64,000 nucleotides of DNA from Lonepinella koalarum (GTDB lineage Bacteria; Pseudomonadota; Gammaproteobacteria; Enterobacterales; Pasteurellaceae), in the NCBI RefSeq assembly GCF_004565475.1, contig NZ_SRHX01000001.1:186001-250000 (forward strand), read 5' to 3'. This document shows positions 26,846 through 35,558 of this stretch, in pieces. The stretch's first letter is position 1. Every line of letters begins with the position of its first letter. Below the pieces are notes generated by a model. The model was not told the origin of the DNA, made no database searches, and saw nothing but the letters and a program-made list of their open reading frames with translations. The position numbers and the translations under genes are program-made.

Positions 26846-27496
26846 TTAGGCTTGCGTGAAAATTACGTCATCAGCCAAACGTGATTTTGGCAATTTAGCA
26901 TTAAAATCATCTGCTGCACGGTAGCCGAAAGATACCACAGCAACGGCTTGATAGCCTTTTTCTGTTAAGCCAAATTCTGTATCTAAAGCAGCCAAATCCA
27001 CACCTTCCATCGGTACGCTGTCAATACCTAACGCCGCAGCGGTCATTAAGGTGAAACCTAAATTTAAATAGGTTTGACGGGCGAACCATTCTTGTTCATC
27101 TTTTAAATCGTTGCGGTGAATGCCTAAAAATAAACGGCGGACGTTGTCGCCTGTTTGTTTATCTTCCACTTTGGCATAGCGACCGTCTTTATCTTCTTGC
27201 TCTAAAATGGCGTTTAAAAACTCATCAGATGCGTGAACACGGCTAGCAAACACCACAACGTGCGATGCATCTAACACTTTGTTGGTGTTGAAAGGGTAGT
27301 TAGTGAAGGCTTTAGCGATGCGTGCTTTGCCTGCATCATCACTGCCTATCACAAAATGCCACGGTTGAATATTCACGCTTGACGGGCTTTGACGTAACGC
27401 ATCTTGAATATTCTCCCAGTCTCCTGCCGAGATTTTACGGCTGGCATCAAAGGCTTTGGTTGAATAACGTTGTGCGGTAAAAACTGAAGTATTCAT
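26846..27496 (-). CDS. nfsB: Oxygen-insensitive NAD(P)H nitroreductase NfsB
   Basis: A dimeric FMN flavoprotein that reduces nitroaromatics and quinones by two electrons. 216 residues: AQRYSTKAFDASRKIS (FMN-binding Arg), QSPSSVNIQPWHFVIG, WFARQTYLNLGFTLMTAAALGIDSVPMEGVD, and a C-terminal KLPKSRLADDVIF. This is the NfsB/FRase I pattern with normal length. It is convergent with the LLM gene; the 158-bp gap holds USS-type and GTGCGG sequences and ATTAGGCAA (26783-26791), likely a two-way terminator. It is divergent from the dienelactone hydrolase gene. Confidence 0.93.
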   Translation of the reverse strand: MNTSVFTAQRYSTKAFDASRKISAGDWENIQDALRQSPSSVNIQPWHFVIGSDDAGKARIAKAFTNYPFNTNKVLDASHVVVFASRVHASDEFLNAILEQEDKDGRYAKVEDKQTGDNVRRLFLGIHRNDLKDEQEWFARQTYLNLGFTLMTAAALGIDSVPMEGVDLAALDTEFGLTEKGYQAVAVVSFGYRAADDFNAKLPKSRLADDVIFTQA

Positions 27497-27678
27497 AAAA
27501 TGTTTCCTATCATTAAAAATAAATGGTTGTCTATTATAGTGTATTTAAGGGATTGTATCTGCCTATTTCTACCATTATTTGTAAATATATGGTCATTTTT
27601 TAGTCAATTTGTAAATTATACTTGCCAACCCTGCCATTGCAACTCTGCAACTTTGGTAAATTCTTGTACGTTATGGAT

Positions 27679-27708
27679 TTGTCAACGCTATACTAACTTT
27701 GTTATAGT
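27679..27708 (+). promoter_or_regulatory. Putative promoter with dyad for the dienelactone hydrolase gene
   Basis: TTGTCA (27679-27684) and TATAGT (27703-27708) are separated by 18 bp, 31 bp before the ATG of the hydrolase gene. CTAACTTTGTTA within the spacer is an imperfect dyad, so a redox-responsive repressor could bind there. No regulator gene is adjacent. The rest of the 242-bp gap back to nfsB shows nothing else. Confidence 0.45.
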
Positions 27709-27738
27709 AAAGTCAGTTTCATTCGATAAGGAGCATTT

Positions 27739-28626
27739 ATGAATAACATTAATAAAGATCAACTCAACCCCGAAATTTTCAAACTCTACAACGACTACGC
27801 CCACAGTCGTATGACAAAGCGTGAATTTTTAAATAAATTGTCGGTATATGCAGTAGGTGGCTTAACTGTAGCCAATCTTATCAACTTTCTGTTACCCAAT
27901 TATGCCATGGCGATCCAAGTGCCAGAGAGCGACAATCGCCTAAAAGTACAAACCATCCAATACGATTCACCGCAAGGTGGTGGCAAGATTTCGGCACAAT
28001 TGGCAATGCCTAGTAATATTCAGGGTAAGTTGGGTGCGGTTGTGGTCGTGCACGAAAACCGTGGGTTAAATCCTTATATCGCTGATGTGGGGAGACGTGC
28101 TGCTCTGGCAGGGTTTATTACCCTTGCTCCCGATGCCTTATCACCATTGGGAGGTTATCCGGGCGATGATGACAAGGGTAGGGAAATGCAAGCCAGCCGA
28201 GACCGTGATGAAATGTTGAGAGATTTTCTTGCCGCTATTACTTATTTACAGCAACACCCGCAAAGCAACGGTAAAGTAGGTATCGTTGGTTTTTGTTTTG
28301 GAGGTTGGGTGTCCAATATGGCGGCTGCCGAAGTGCCTAACTTAGCTGCTGCCGTGCCGTATTATGGTCGTCAAGCACCATTAGAAGTGGTGCCACAGAT
28401 TAATGCTCCTTTGCTGTTGCATTTTGCCGAGCATGACGACGGCGTAAACAGTGGCTGGTCAGATTATGAACAAGCCTTACAGCAACACAATAAACGCTAT
28501 CTGGCGTATCATTATGCAGGCACTAACCATGGCTTTCATAATGATTCTACTCCACGTTTTGACAAAGCAGCAGCGGAATTATCGTGGCAACGTACCTTAG
28601 CGTTTTTGGGTGAACATCTGCGTTAA
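27739..28626 (+). CDS. Dienelactone-hydrolase family protein (YghX-like), exported
   Basis: 295 residues. The N-terminus has SRMTKREFLNKLSVYAVGGLTVANLINFLLPNYAMA (about 22-58), a Tat-like signal in which the twin arginine is KR, so export route is uncertain. The catalytic domain has VVVVHENRGLNPYI, nucleophile motif GFCFGGW (Cys, typical of dienelactone hydrolases), acid in HFAEHDDGVN and His in NHGFHND. This matches YghX and relatives, whose natural substrates are unknown. AAGGAGCATTT precedes the ATG. Confidence 0.88.
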   Translation: MNNINKDQLNPEIFKLYNDYAHSRMTKREFLNKLSVYAVGGLTVANLINFLLPNYAMAIQVPESDNRLKVQTIQYDSPQGGGKISAQLAMPSNIQGKLGAVVVVHENRGLNPYIADVGRRAALAGFITLAPDALSPLGGYPGDDDKGREMQASRDRDEMLRDFLAAITYLQQHPQSNGKVGIVGFCFGGWVSNMAAAEVPNLAAAVPYYGRQAPLEVVPQINAPLLLHFAEHDDGVNSGWSDYEQALQQHNKRYLAYHYAGTNHGFHNDSTPRFDKAAAELSWQRTLAFLGEHLR

Positions 28627-28649
28627 GTTTGAAAAAAAACGGTGAAAAA

Positions 28650-28679
28650 ATGACCGCACTTTTTAAGAAGTACGGTCAT
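28650..28679. terminator. USS-type hairpin after the dienelactone hydrolase gene
   Basis: ATGACCGCACTT (28650-28661) pairs with AAGTACGGTCAT (28668-28679) with one mismatch, 24 bp after the stop codon. One arm is a perfect uptake-signal core. There is no T run on the plus side but an A run (28644-28649) on the other, so termination may be stronger leftward. Confidence 0.55.
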
Positions 28680-28747
28680 ATGATCTATTTACCAGAGCAT
28701 GTTCATAAACCTACGTAATCCAGCTTTTAAACTCAATGGTTAAATGT

Positions 28748-29373
28748 CAGGGGTAGATTGCCTCTTTTCAAAAAAACACTAAAAAACTGATCGACCAATA
28801 GATATATTCATTACCTAATATCCATATGTAAATATTGTTTAAAACATACATTAGGAAAAAACATTAACATATTCAATCAACTAGATAAACTCCAAGATCC
28901 ACGTCGTTATAACCAAAAACACCATTTTTTAGACATTATTTTTTAGTGGTAAGTGCTGTCATCTCTGGTACGAGTGGTTGGGCAGATATAAAAATGTTTG
29001 GCGAGACGCATTTTGATTGGTTGCGAAAACATCGTAAATTTGAATATTGGGATTCCTGTGGATGATACCGTTGCACGAATTATTAAAAAAGTTGACTCGA
29101 AATGGATGAATGATGTTTTTATAAATCTAATCAATGAGATAAGAGAATTTAATGGGCGAGAGTTGATTGCTATTGATGGCAAAACATTGTGTCATAGTTT
29201 TGAAAAAGATGTGATGAGTGCCTTTCATAGTGTGACGGTTTGGAATCTCAAGGGCTTGTGTTGTCGCAAAAACGCTCAACTGGTAATAAAAATGAGCAAG
29301 CGACAGTATTGGAAATGAAAAAGAAGAAAAAATATATTATATCAGCAAATTAGGTGATGATGAGAGAGAGTTT
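28748..29373 (+). mobile_element. Truncated ISAs1-type element, left copy (dead transposase)
   Basis: From about 28862 the translation gives NIFNQLDKLQDPRRYNQ-HHFLDIIF, then SAVISGTSGWADIKMFGETHFDWLRKHRKFE, GIPVDDTVARIIKKVDSKWMNDVFINLINEIREFNGRELIAIDGKTLCHSF and YYISKLGDD: the ISAs1/H-repeat-associated transposase family. At least two frameshifts interrupt it, and the part after DD is gone; full proteins are about 370 residues. Positions 28767-29373 match 33418-34024 in reverse with only two differences that I found. The 5' tip is CAGGGGTAGATTGCCTC. Confidence 0.8.
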
Positions 29374-29514
29374 TATTCCATTAACGCATAAGATAAAATT
29401 ATTATTTCTTTATAAATAGCGGATGGTTATTATAAACTGCATTACATTCCAAAGAGAATTGAAATCTACAAATGGAATTTATAAATAACCATATAACGTA
29501 TAAGGATTATAAAT

Positions 29515-30336
29515 ATGAAGTATTTAATTAAAAAAATATCTTATTTTTTTCTAATTATTTTAACAGCAATGACATTTTTATTTGGTTGTGATAATAAGTC
29601 TGCTGATAATGAAGTCAAAAATAAAAAAATAATTGTTGCAGTCAATGCAAAAACTAAACCTTATAATTATCTTAATGAAGCGGGAGAATTGACTGGGTAT
29701 GAAATTGAAATGGTCAATGAAATAGCACATCGGCTAGGTTATGATGTGGATTATCAGATAACGGAATTTGAATCAATGTTTGCTGGTCTTGATAGTCGTC
29801 GTTATGATGTTATTGTGGGGAATATTTCTAAAAAACCAGAAAGAGAAGAAAAATATTTATTTAGTCGTCAGCCATATTTTAAAAATAAAATTGTTCTGAT
29901 TACCGCAAAACATAACCAAGATATTCGTTCCATTGATGATCTTGGTGGTAAAAGAGTTCCTGCAGGTGCAGGACGTGCAAATGCTCTTTTTATGCAAAGT
30001 TACAATGAAAAAAATCCGAATAATCAAATTGATATTCAATATACTGATGCGGATGCAAGCTCAATACTCGTTGATCTTCATAATGGTCGTTATGATGCCA
30101 GTGTATATAATCAAACTTATGTTATCAATGTGCAAAAGGAATATGGTTATGAATTTAATATTTATTCTATTCCAAATGCGGACGAAATTGAAATTCCTGA
30201 AGCTTGGTTTTTATTTAACAAATCTTCTCAAGATTTAGAGAGTGAATTTAATTCAGCTTTAGTTGATATTAAAAAAGATGGCACATTATCATCATTAAGT
30301 GTGAAATATTTTGGGAATGATTATGTTCCCCAATAA
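29515..30336 (+). CDS. Amino acid ABC transporter substrate-binding lipoprotein
   Basis: 273 residues. A lipoprotein signal (MKYLIKKISYFFLIILTAMTFLFGC, lipobox LFGC) is followed by a family 3 solute-binding fold: KIIVAVNAKTKPYNYLNEAGELTGYEIEMVNEIAHRLGYDVDY, FAGLDSRRYDVIVGNISKKPEREEKYLFSRQPYF, and SLSVKYFGNDYVPQ. This family binds polar amino acids or cystine; the substrate cannot be stated. Codon use is very AT-rich, like its three partners and unlike the flanking genes. First gene in the transposon-like unit, followed by permease and ATPase; the 75-bp gap to the permease could carry a separate promoter. Confidence 0.9.
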   Translation: MKYLIKKISYFFLIILTAMTFLFGCDNKSADNEVKNKKIIVAVNAKTKPYNYLNEAGELTGYEIEMVNEIAHRLGYDVDYQITEFESMFAGLDSRRYDVIVGNISKKPEREEKYLFSRQPYFKNKIVLITAKHNQDIRSIDDLGGKRVPAGAGRANALFMQSYNEKNPNNQIDIQYTDADASSILVDLHNGRYDASVYNQTYVINVQKEYGYEFNIYSIPNADEIEIPEAWFLFNKSSQDLESEFNSALVDIKKDGTLSSLSVKYFGNDYVPQ

Positions 30337-30411
30337 ATATACCAATATTGTGGTTATTCTAACCTTTGTTAGTATAGTGTAATGCTTTTCATTATTTGAA
30401 ATGGACTGTTT

Positions 30412-31149
30412 ATGGAAAATCTCTTCAAGCCAAGTGAAATTATTAATGCAATTAAACAAATTATTCCCAGTATTCCAATTACACTGGAGATAGCAGTTAT
30501 AGCTACAATTTTAGGTCTTTTAGGTGGGTTTATTTTAGCACTAATACGGATAAATAAAATTCCTATTCTTTATTCTTTTTCAGTGACTTATATCTCTTTC
30601 ATGAGAGGTACTCCACTGTTAGTGCAAATATTTCTATCTTACTATGGTATTCCAATTTTACTTAACATGATTAATTTATATTGGGGTACACATTTTAATA
30701 TTAATCGAATCCCCAGTATTATTTTTGTTTATGTGGCATTTTCACTTAATGAAGCGGCATATCTTGCTGAGACTATTAGATCTGCTATCCTATCAGTAGA
30801 TAAAAAAGACATTGAAGCAGCGCATTCAATTGGAATGACCAAAAGCCAAATTATGAGAAGAATAATCTTACCACAAGCTATGATTGTGGCAATTCCTAAT
30901 CTAGGCAATATTATAATTAGTTTGATAAAATCCACTTCTCTTGCTTTTACAATTGGTGTTATGGATATGATGGGGAGAGCTAAAGCCGTTTCTGGTAATA
31001 GTATGCGTTTCTTTGAAGCTTACATTGGTTTGGCTTTGCTTTATTGGTTAATATGTATTGTAATTGAATTTTTGATTCATAAATTAGAACACCGATTTAA
31101 TTTTCTTAAAAAAGAGATAAATGCAAATGATCAGATTATCAAATATTAA
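30412..31149 (+). CDS. Amino acid ABC transporter permease (His/Glu/Gln/Arg type)
   Basis: 245 residues with about five membrane helices. The first begins IPITLEIAVIATILGLLGGFILALIRI, the typical start of HisM/GlnP-type permeases. The ATPase-coupling loop is EAAHSIGMTKSQIMRRIILPQAMIVAIPNLGN (EAA motif). SYISFMRGTPLLVQIFL and YLAETIRSAI are also family marks. It overlaps the ATPase gene by 29 bp. Together with the lipoprotein and ATPase it forms a complete importer. Confidence 0.92.
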   Translation: MENLFKPSEIINAIKQIIPSIPITLEIAVIATILGLLGGFILALIRINKIPILYSFSVTYISFMRGTPLLVQIFLSYYGIPILLNMINLYWGTHFNINRIPSIIFVYVAFSLNEAAYLAETIRSAILSVDKKDIEAAHSIGMTKSQIMRRIILPQAMIVAIPNLGNIIISLIKSTSLAFTIGVMDMMGRAKAVSGNSMRFFEAYIGLALLYWLICIVIEFLIHKLEHRFNFLKKEINANDQIIKY

Positions 31150-31864
31150 AAAATCCTTTGGGGAAAACCAAGTATTACATGGCGTAAATTTAAGCGTAGA
31201 CACTGGGGAAGTGGTATCTATTATTGGTGCTTCAGGTTCAGGTAAATCTACTTTTTTACGCACAATAAATTTTTTAGAAAAAGCAGATAGTGGGAGTATT
31301 ACCATTGATGATTTAACTATTGATGTAGAAAAAGTAAATGATAAAGAAATTGTCAATCTTTGTAAGAAAACGGCTATGGTATTTCAATCATATAATCTTT
31401 TTCGTCATCGTACAGCACTTGAAAATGTTATGGAAGCATTAATTATTGTGCAAAAAAAATCTAAACATGAAGCTAGAGATATAGCAATAGCTGAGTTAGA
31501 AAGAGTTGGGTTACTAGATAGAATAAATTATTACCCCCATCAATTATCTGGTGGGCAGCAACAACGAGTAGGAATTGCTCGAGCACTAGCTATCAATCCT
31601 AAAGTTATGTTATTTGATGAACCAACAAGTGCGCTTGATCCTGAAATGGTTGGTGGCATTTTAGATATTATTCGTTCTATTGCGGAACAAGGTAGAACGA
31701 TGATTGTCGTAACACATGAAATGAATTTTGCCCAAGAAGTATCGGATAAAGTGGCTTTTTTTGCAGCGGGCAATATTGTTGAAATAGAGAGAACAAAGGA
31801 GTTCTTTACTTCACCTAAAAAAGTCCTCACTCATCAATTTTTACGACATATGAAAGCTTCATAA
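31121..31864 (+). CDS. Amino acid ABC transporter ATP-binding protein
   Basis: 247 residues (ATG 31121, or 31127 giving MIRLSNIKKSF). Walker A GASGSGKST, Q-loop VFQSYNLFRHRTALENVMEAL, signature LSGGQQQR, Walker B KVMLFDEPTSALDPEMV, switch His VTHEM. This is the GlnQ/HisP/TcyC class that energises polar amino acid importers. It overlaps the permease gene and is followed after 23 bp by the CapA-family gene, so all four are probably one operon. Confidence 0.93.
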   Translation: MQMIRLSNIKKSFGENQVLHGVNLSVDTGEVVSIIGASGSGKSTFLRTINFLEKADSGSITIDDLTIDVEKVNDKEIVNLCKKTAMVFQSYNLFRHRTALENVMEALIIVQKKSKHEARDIAIAELERVGLLDRINYYPHQLSGGQQQRVGIARALAINPKVMLFDEPTSALDPEMVGGILDIIRSIAEQGRTMIVVTHEMNFAQEVSDKVAFFAAGNIVEIERTKEFFTSPKKVLTHQFLRHMKAS

Positions 31865-31887
31865 AATATGGTTAAAAGGAAAATAAG

Positions 31888-33234
31888 ATGCGCTTTATAG
31901 TTTGTGGTGATGCCCTTTTTTCTAGTAGGAATCTAGCTAAAAGACTCGAACCAAAATTAATTAAATTGCTTAAAGAAGCTGATGGCTGTTTTGTAAATGC
32001 TGAATTTTGCACGCCTAAATATGATACACCGCCGGCGGCAGGTCGTGGTTATATCACCTCTGTTCAAGCACAAACATTGGATGAGTTTGTAGATTTGAAC
32101 TTATTAATGGTTGGATTTGTTAATAATCATACCGGCGATTATGGTTGGCAAGGTGTTGTAGACACGATTGAGTCGGCAGTAGAGAGAAAACTTATTCCTT
32201 GTGGGGTGGGGAGAAGTTTAGGGGAAGCGAGACTTGCTAAATTTTTAGATACTATTGACGGAAGAGTTGGAATCGTTGCTGCAGGAAGTACACGTTCTGA
32301 AGTTTTTGCTGCCAGTGATGCTGGTGCAGGGGTGGTAGCTCGTCCAGGTTCAAATCCTTTACGTTGGAAAAGAACTTATGTATTAGAATCACCATTATTT
32401 GATGAGCTTGAGAAAATTGATCGAGTTCTTGGTACTCGCATAAGTATGGATGATGGATTGAAAGTAGAAACATATGCCCCACAAGGAAAAGATAATTTTA
32501 AATTTGGTTCTTTATTTGAAGGTGCTTTAGACATTGAACGTGGTGTCATTTCAGGTGTTAAAACAAGTGTTCATGAGAAAGACGCTGAAGAAATTTTAAA
32601 GAGTATTCAGGATGCGTCAAAACGTGCAGATTTAACCATATTTAGTTTACATACTCACGAGGGGGTAAACGAAAATTGGTATAGTCCATACGTTCCAGAA
32701 TTTATTGAAGATATTGCTCATCGTGCAATTGATAATGGTGCTAATGTTGTTGTTATGCATGGAGCACATTTTTTACGGGGAATTGAAGTATATAAAAATA
32801 GCCCTATTTTTTATAATTTAGGTTCTATATTCATGGAATTTGAAGCAGGAGAATCTATTATAACGCCAGAAATGTATGAATCTTATGGATTTTCCCCCAA
32901 TAGTCGACCTTCAGAACTGCATACTCGTAGAGCTAAGGATATTCATGGTAATTTCATCGGATTTAATGCTGAAAGACGTTTTTCTGAAAATTGTCTTTTA
33001 CAACTAGATTTTGAAAATGGTCAATTAACTTGGTCTCTTTTACCCATAGATTTGCAACTTAATGCTTCTCGAACACTAGATCGTGGTATTCCTAAAACGG
33101 TATCACATACCATAGGCCATGAGATTGCACAAAATTTAACAAAATATAGTCTACATTATAATACAAAACTGGTATATGATGAGAATGATGGGTATATTCA
33201 CCCCGTGTTTGATAACAACAACCCGCCTGTTTGA
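31888..33234 (+). CDS. CapA-family (PGA_cap) metallophosphatase-like protein, no signal peptide
   Basis: 448 residues. Landmarks of the CapA/PgsA fold appear in order: FIVCGDALFSSRN (GD motif), FVNAEFCTP (usual NLE), VNNHTGDYGWQGVVDTI (NNH.DYG), SLHTHEGVNENW, and VVMHGAHFLRGIEVYKNSPIFYNLGSIFME (GxHxHxLxGIE..KG.PIFYSLGN block). CapA proteins act in poly-gamma-glutamate systems, but those are membrane-bound; this one starts directly with the fold and has no hydrophobic segment, so it should be cytosolic. No capB or capC-like gene is nearby. Its link to the amino acid importer suggests a role on an imported gamma-glutamyl-type compound, which is speculative. AAAAGGAAAATAAG precedes the ATG. Confidence 0.8.
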   Translation: MRFIVCGDALFSSRNLAKRLEPKLIKLLKEADGCFVNAEFCTPKYDTPPAAGRGYITSVQAQTLDEFVDLNLLMVGFVNNHTGDYGWQGVVDTIESAVERKLIPCGVGRSLGEARLAKFLDTIDGRVGIVAAGSTRSEVFAASDAGAGVVARPGSNPLRWKRTYVLESPLFDELEKIDRVLGTRISMDDGLKVETYAPQGKDNFKFGSLFEGALDIERGVISGVKTSVHEKDAEEILKSIQDASKRADLTIFSLHTHEGVNENWYSPYVPEFIEDIAHRAIDNGANVVVMHGAHFLRGIEVYKNSPIFYNLGSIFMEFEAGESIITPEMYESYGFSPNSRPSELHTRRAKDIHGNFIGFNAERRFSENCLLQLDFENGQLTWSLLPIDLQLNASRTLDRGIPKTVSHTIGHEIAQNLTKYSLHYNTKLVYDENDGYIHPVFDNNNPPV

Positions 33235-33417
33235 GTTAGGTTGGAAATGGCTTCTACGTTTGTGCCTTATATACTGCTTCCAAGGGTAGTATTTTGTGTA
33301 CGAACAGATAATTTCATCATGGCTACCGCACATCTTGTACATTATTTAAACACCAGTCGAACCAACAACTTCTCACGGAAATCATTTGGCCAACTTGCCA
33401 TTTTCAGATTACCTCGC

Positions 33418-34053
33418 AAACTCTCTCGCATCATCACCTAATTTGCTGATATAATATATTTTTTCTTCTTTTTCATTTCCAATACTGTCGCTTGCTCATT
33501 TTTATTACCAGTTGAGCGTTTTTGCGACAACACAAGCCCTTGAGATTCCAAACCGTCACACTATGAAAGGCACTCATCACATCTTTTTCAAAACTATGAC
33601 ACAATGTTTTGCCATCAATAGCAATCAACTCTCGCCCATTAAATTCTCTTATCTCATTGATTAGATTTATAAAAACATCATTCATCCATTTCGAGTCAAC
33701 TTTTTTAATAATTCGTGCAACGGTATCATCCACAGGAATCCCAATATTCAAATTTACGATGTTTTCGCAACCAATCAAAATGCGTCTCGCCAAACATTTT
33801 TATATCTGCCCAACCACTCGTACCAGAGATGACAGCACTTACCACTAAAAAATAATGTCTAAAAAATGGTGTTTTTGGTTATAACGACGTGGATCTTGGG
33901 GTTTATCTAGTTGATTGAATATGTTAATGTTTTTTCCTAATGTATGTTTTAAACAATATTTACATATGGATATTAGGTAATGAATATATCTATTGGTCGA
34001 TCAGTTTTTTAGTGTTTTTTTGAATTGGTTAAAAAAGAGGCGATCTGCCTCTG
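33418..34053 (-). mobile_element. Truncated ISAs1-type element, right copy (dead transposase)
   Basis: This is the inverted partner of the left copy: 33418-34024 read on the minus strand matches 28767-29373 over 607 bp, with one T/C and one A/C difference noted, including the same two frameshifts and the same 106-residue open segment (MARRILIGCENIVNLNIG...). The outer tip has a 10-bp extra stretch (TTAACCAATT) and reads CAGAGGCAGATCGCCTC. Both copies stop being alike at the same internal point, so the truncation predates the duplication. 33235-33417, between the CapA stop and this copy, shows no recognisable gene. Confidence 0.8.
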
Positions 34054-34063
34054 GGCTAAATGT

Positions 34064-34390
34064 CAATTAGTTCGGCTGGAAACGCTATTGGGAATATAAT
34101 ATTTAACTTCACTTTCTTTCCTTTCTTGGTATTTTTAAACTGGTGAACCTCGTGCACTTGGCGTTTTTCGCCACTCATCGACTTGCTTTCTGTTAATAAA
34201 CGAATAGGATGTTTAGAATCAAATTGTGTATCAAAATCATTGCAGTCTAATCGTGCAAAACTATGGTGAATTTTAGTCTTAATTTTGATAGTACTTATAG
34301 AATTAGGCAAAATTTATATTAATTTAGGTTAACCATTATTGCTATTCTAGCGTTATAATACGATTATTATTTAAACAAAAGGAAAGTAAA
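34064..34390 (-). other. Flank of the transposon-like unit; possible 3' remnant of an unknown gene
   Basis: On the minus strand an 84-codon open frame (about 34310 down to 34056) ends ...GKKVKLNIIFPIAFPAELIDI, with its TAG inside the target-site duplication. It lacks a convincing start (TTG within ATTAGGCAA at 34302-34310) and I do not recognise it, so it may be the tail of a gene struck by the insertion or mere chance. The right part carries the promoter region of the alcohol dehydrogenase gene. Confidence 0.3.
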
Positions 34391-35440
34391 ATGACTTATA
34401 TCGTAAAAGGTTTCGCAGCTATGTCTGCGGATACGCCACTTGTTCCCTTTAATGTACCACGCCGTGCTTTGCGTACGGACGATGTGCAAATTGATATTCT
34501 TTACACTGGTGTGTGCCATTCCGATTTACATATGGCTCGTAACGATTGGGGCGTGTCGCAATTTCCTGTTGTGCCGGGGCATGAAATTGTAGGGCGTGTA
34601 AAAGCCGTTGGTTCGGCGGTGACTAAATTCAAAGTGGGTGACTTAGTTGGTGTAGGTTGTTTGGTGGATTCTTGCCGTAGTTGTTATCATTGCCAACATG
34701 ATTTAGAACAGTATTGCGAACAGGGTTCAACGCAAACTTATGGCGACGTAGATCGCCACGATCATACACCAACTTACGGCGGCTATTCTAAAGAAATTGT
34801 AGTGAGTGATGCGTTCGTGTTAAGCGTGCCTGAAAATTTAGATACAAAAGCTGTGCCGCCAGTATTATGTGCTGGGATTACTACTTGGTCGCCATTGCGT
34901 CATTGGAACGTGGGTAAAGGCTCAAAAGTGGCTGTTGTAGGTTTGGGTGGTTTAGGACACATGGCAATTAAACTCGCTAAAGCATTGGGTGCAGAAGTGA
35001 CATTATTCACTCGTTCACCCGCCAAATCACAAGATGCTTTGCGTTTAGGGGCAAGCCAAATTATTGTTTCTACTGATGAAGCACAAATGAAATCGGTTTA
35101 TAATCAGTTTGATTTAATTATTGATACGGTGCCATATAGCCATGATGTTAGTCCTTATATGCCAACCTTAGCCATTGATGGTACCTTGGTTTTTGTCGGG
35201 TTGATTGGAAAACACCCTGACTTTTCTACGGTACCTTTGGTGCTTGGAAGACGATCTATTGCAGGTTCTGCTATTGGTGGGATTGCTGAAACCCAAGAAT
35301 TATTGGATTTCTGTGGTAAGCATAATATCGTGTCGGACGTAGAAATGATTAATATGGCAGACATCAATACGGCTTATGAGCGTATGCTAAAAAGCGATGT
35401 GAAATACCGCTTTGTGATTGATATTGCAAATACATTATAA
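34391..35440 (+). CDS. Zinc-dependent alcohol/aldehyde dehydrogenase (YahK-like)
   Basis: 349 residues, medium-chain dehydrogenase of the cinnamyl-alcohol type. Catalytic zinc ligands are in GVCHSDLH and PGHEIVG; structural zinc in CLVDSCRSCYHCQHDLEQYC; the cofactor loop is VVGLGGLGHMAIKLAKALG, followed by FTRSPAK, compatible with NADPH preference. Length equals YahK, a broad aldehyde reductase. AAAAGGAAAGTAAA precedes the ATG. It has its own promoter region and ends before a USS pair (35457 and 35529). Confidence 0.9.
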   Translation: MTYIVKGFAAMSADTPLVPFNVPRRALRTDDVQIDILYTGVCHSDLHMARNDWGVSQFPVVPGHEIVGRVKAVGSAVTKFKVGDLVGVGCLVDSCRSCYHCQHDLEQYCEQGSTQTYGDVDRHDHTPTYGGYSKEIVVSDAFVLSVPENLDTKAVPPVLCAGITTWSPLRHWNVGKGSKVAVVGLGGLGHMAIKLAKALGAEVTLFTRSPAKSQDALRLGASQIIVSTDEAQMKSVYNQFDLIIDTVPYSHDVSPYMPTLAIDGTLVFVGLIGKHPDFSTVPLVLGRRSIAGSAIGGIAETQELLDFCGKHNIVSDVEMINMADINTAYERMLKSDVKYRFVIDIANTL

Positions 35441-35558
35441 ATTCTTGGAAAAAACAACCGCACTTTTTGATCTGCTATCTGAAAGTTAGATGAATACTAA
35501 CTGAATAAGACGCAGATCATTTTGCCAAGTGCGGTGCTTTTCCGCTAATATTTACGCT

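Larger units (their letters stand above)
28738..34063. mobile_element. Composite-transposon-like unit with target-site duplication
   Basis: The unit runs from CAGGGGTAGATTGCCTC (28748) to the complementary tip ending at 34053. GGTTAAATGT (28738-28747) directly precedes it and GGCTAAATGT (34054-34063) directly follows it: a 10-bp direct repeat with one mismatch, the length ISAs1-family insertions generate. Its ends are two inverted copies of one truncated IS (28748-29373 and 33418-34053). The interior (29374-33417) holds an amino acid ABC importer and a CapA-family gene, is AT-rich, and contains no uptake-signal core, unlike its surroundings. Both transposases are dead, so movement would have needed one in trans. 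Confidence 0.8.

Noticed and set aside
32252..32482. Antisense frames within the CapA, ABC and receptor genes
   Set aside because: They overlap well-supported genes fully, lack ribosome sites and have no recognisable motifs.
34035..34053. GAGGC-GATCT-GCCTC as an ordinary terminator
   Set aside because: It coincides with the tip of the IS copy and is matched by a variant at the other end of the unit (28748-28764), next to the target duplication, so it is better read as the insertion end.
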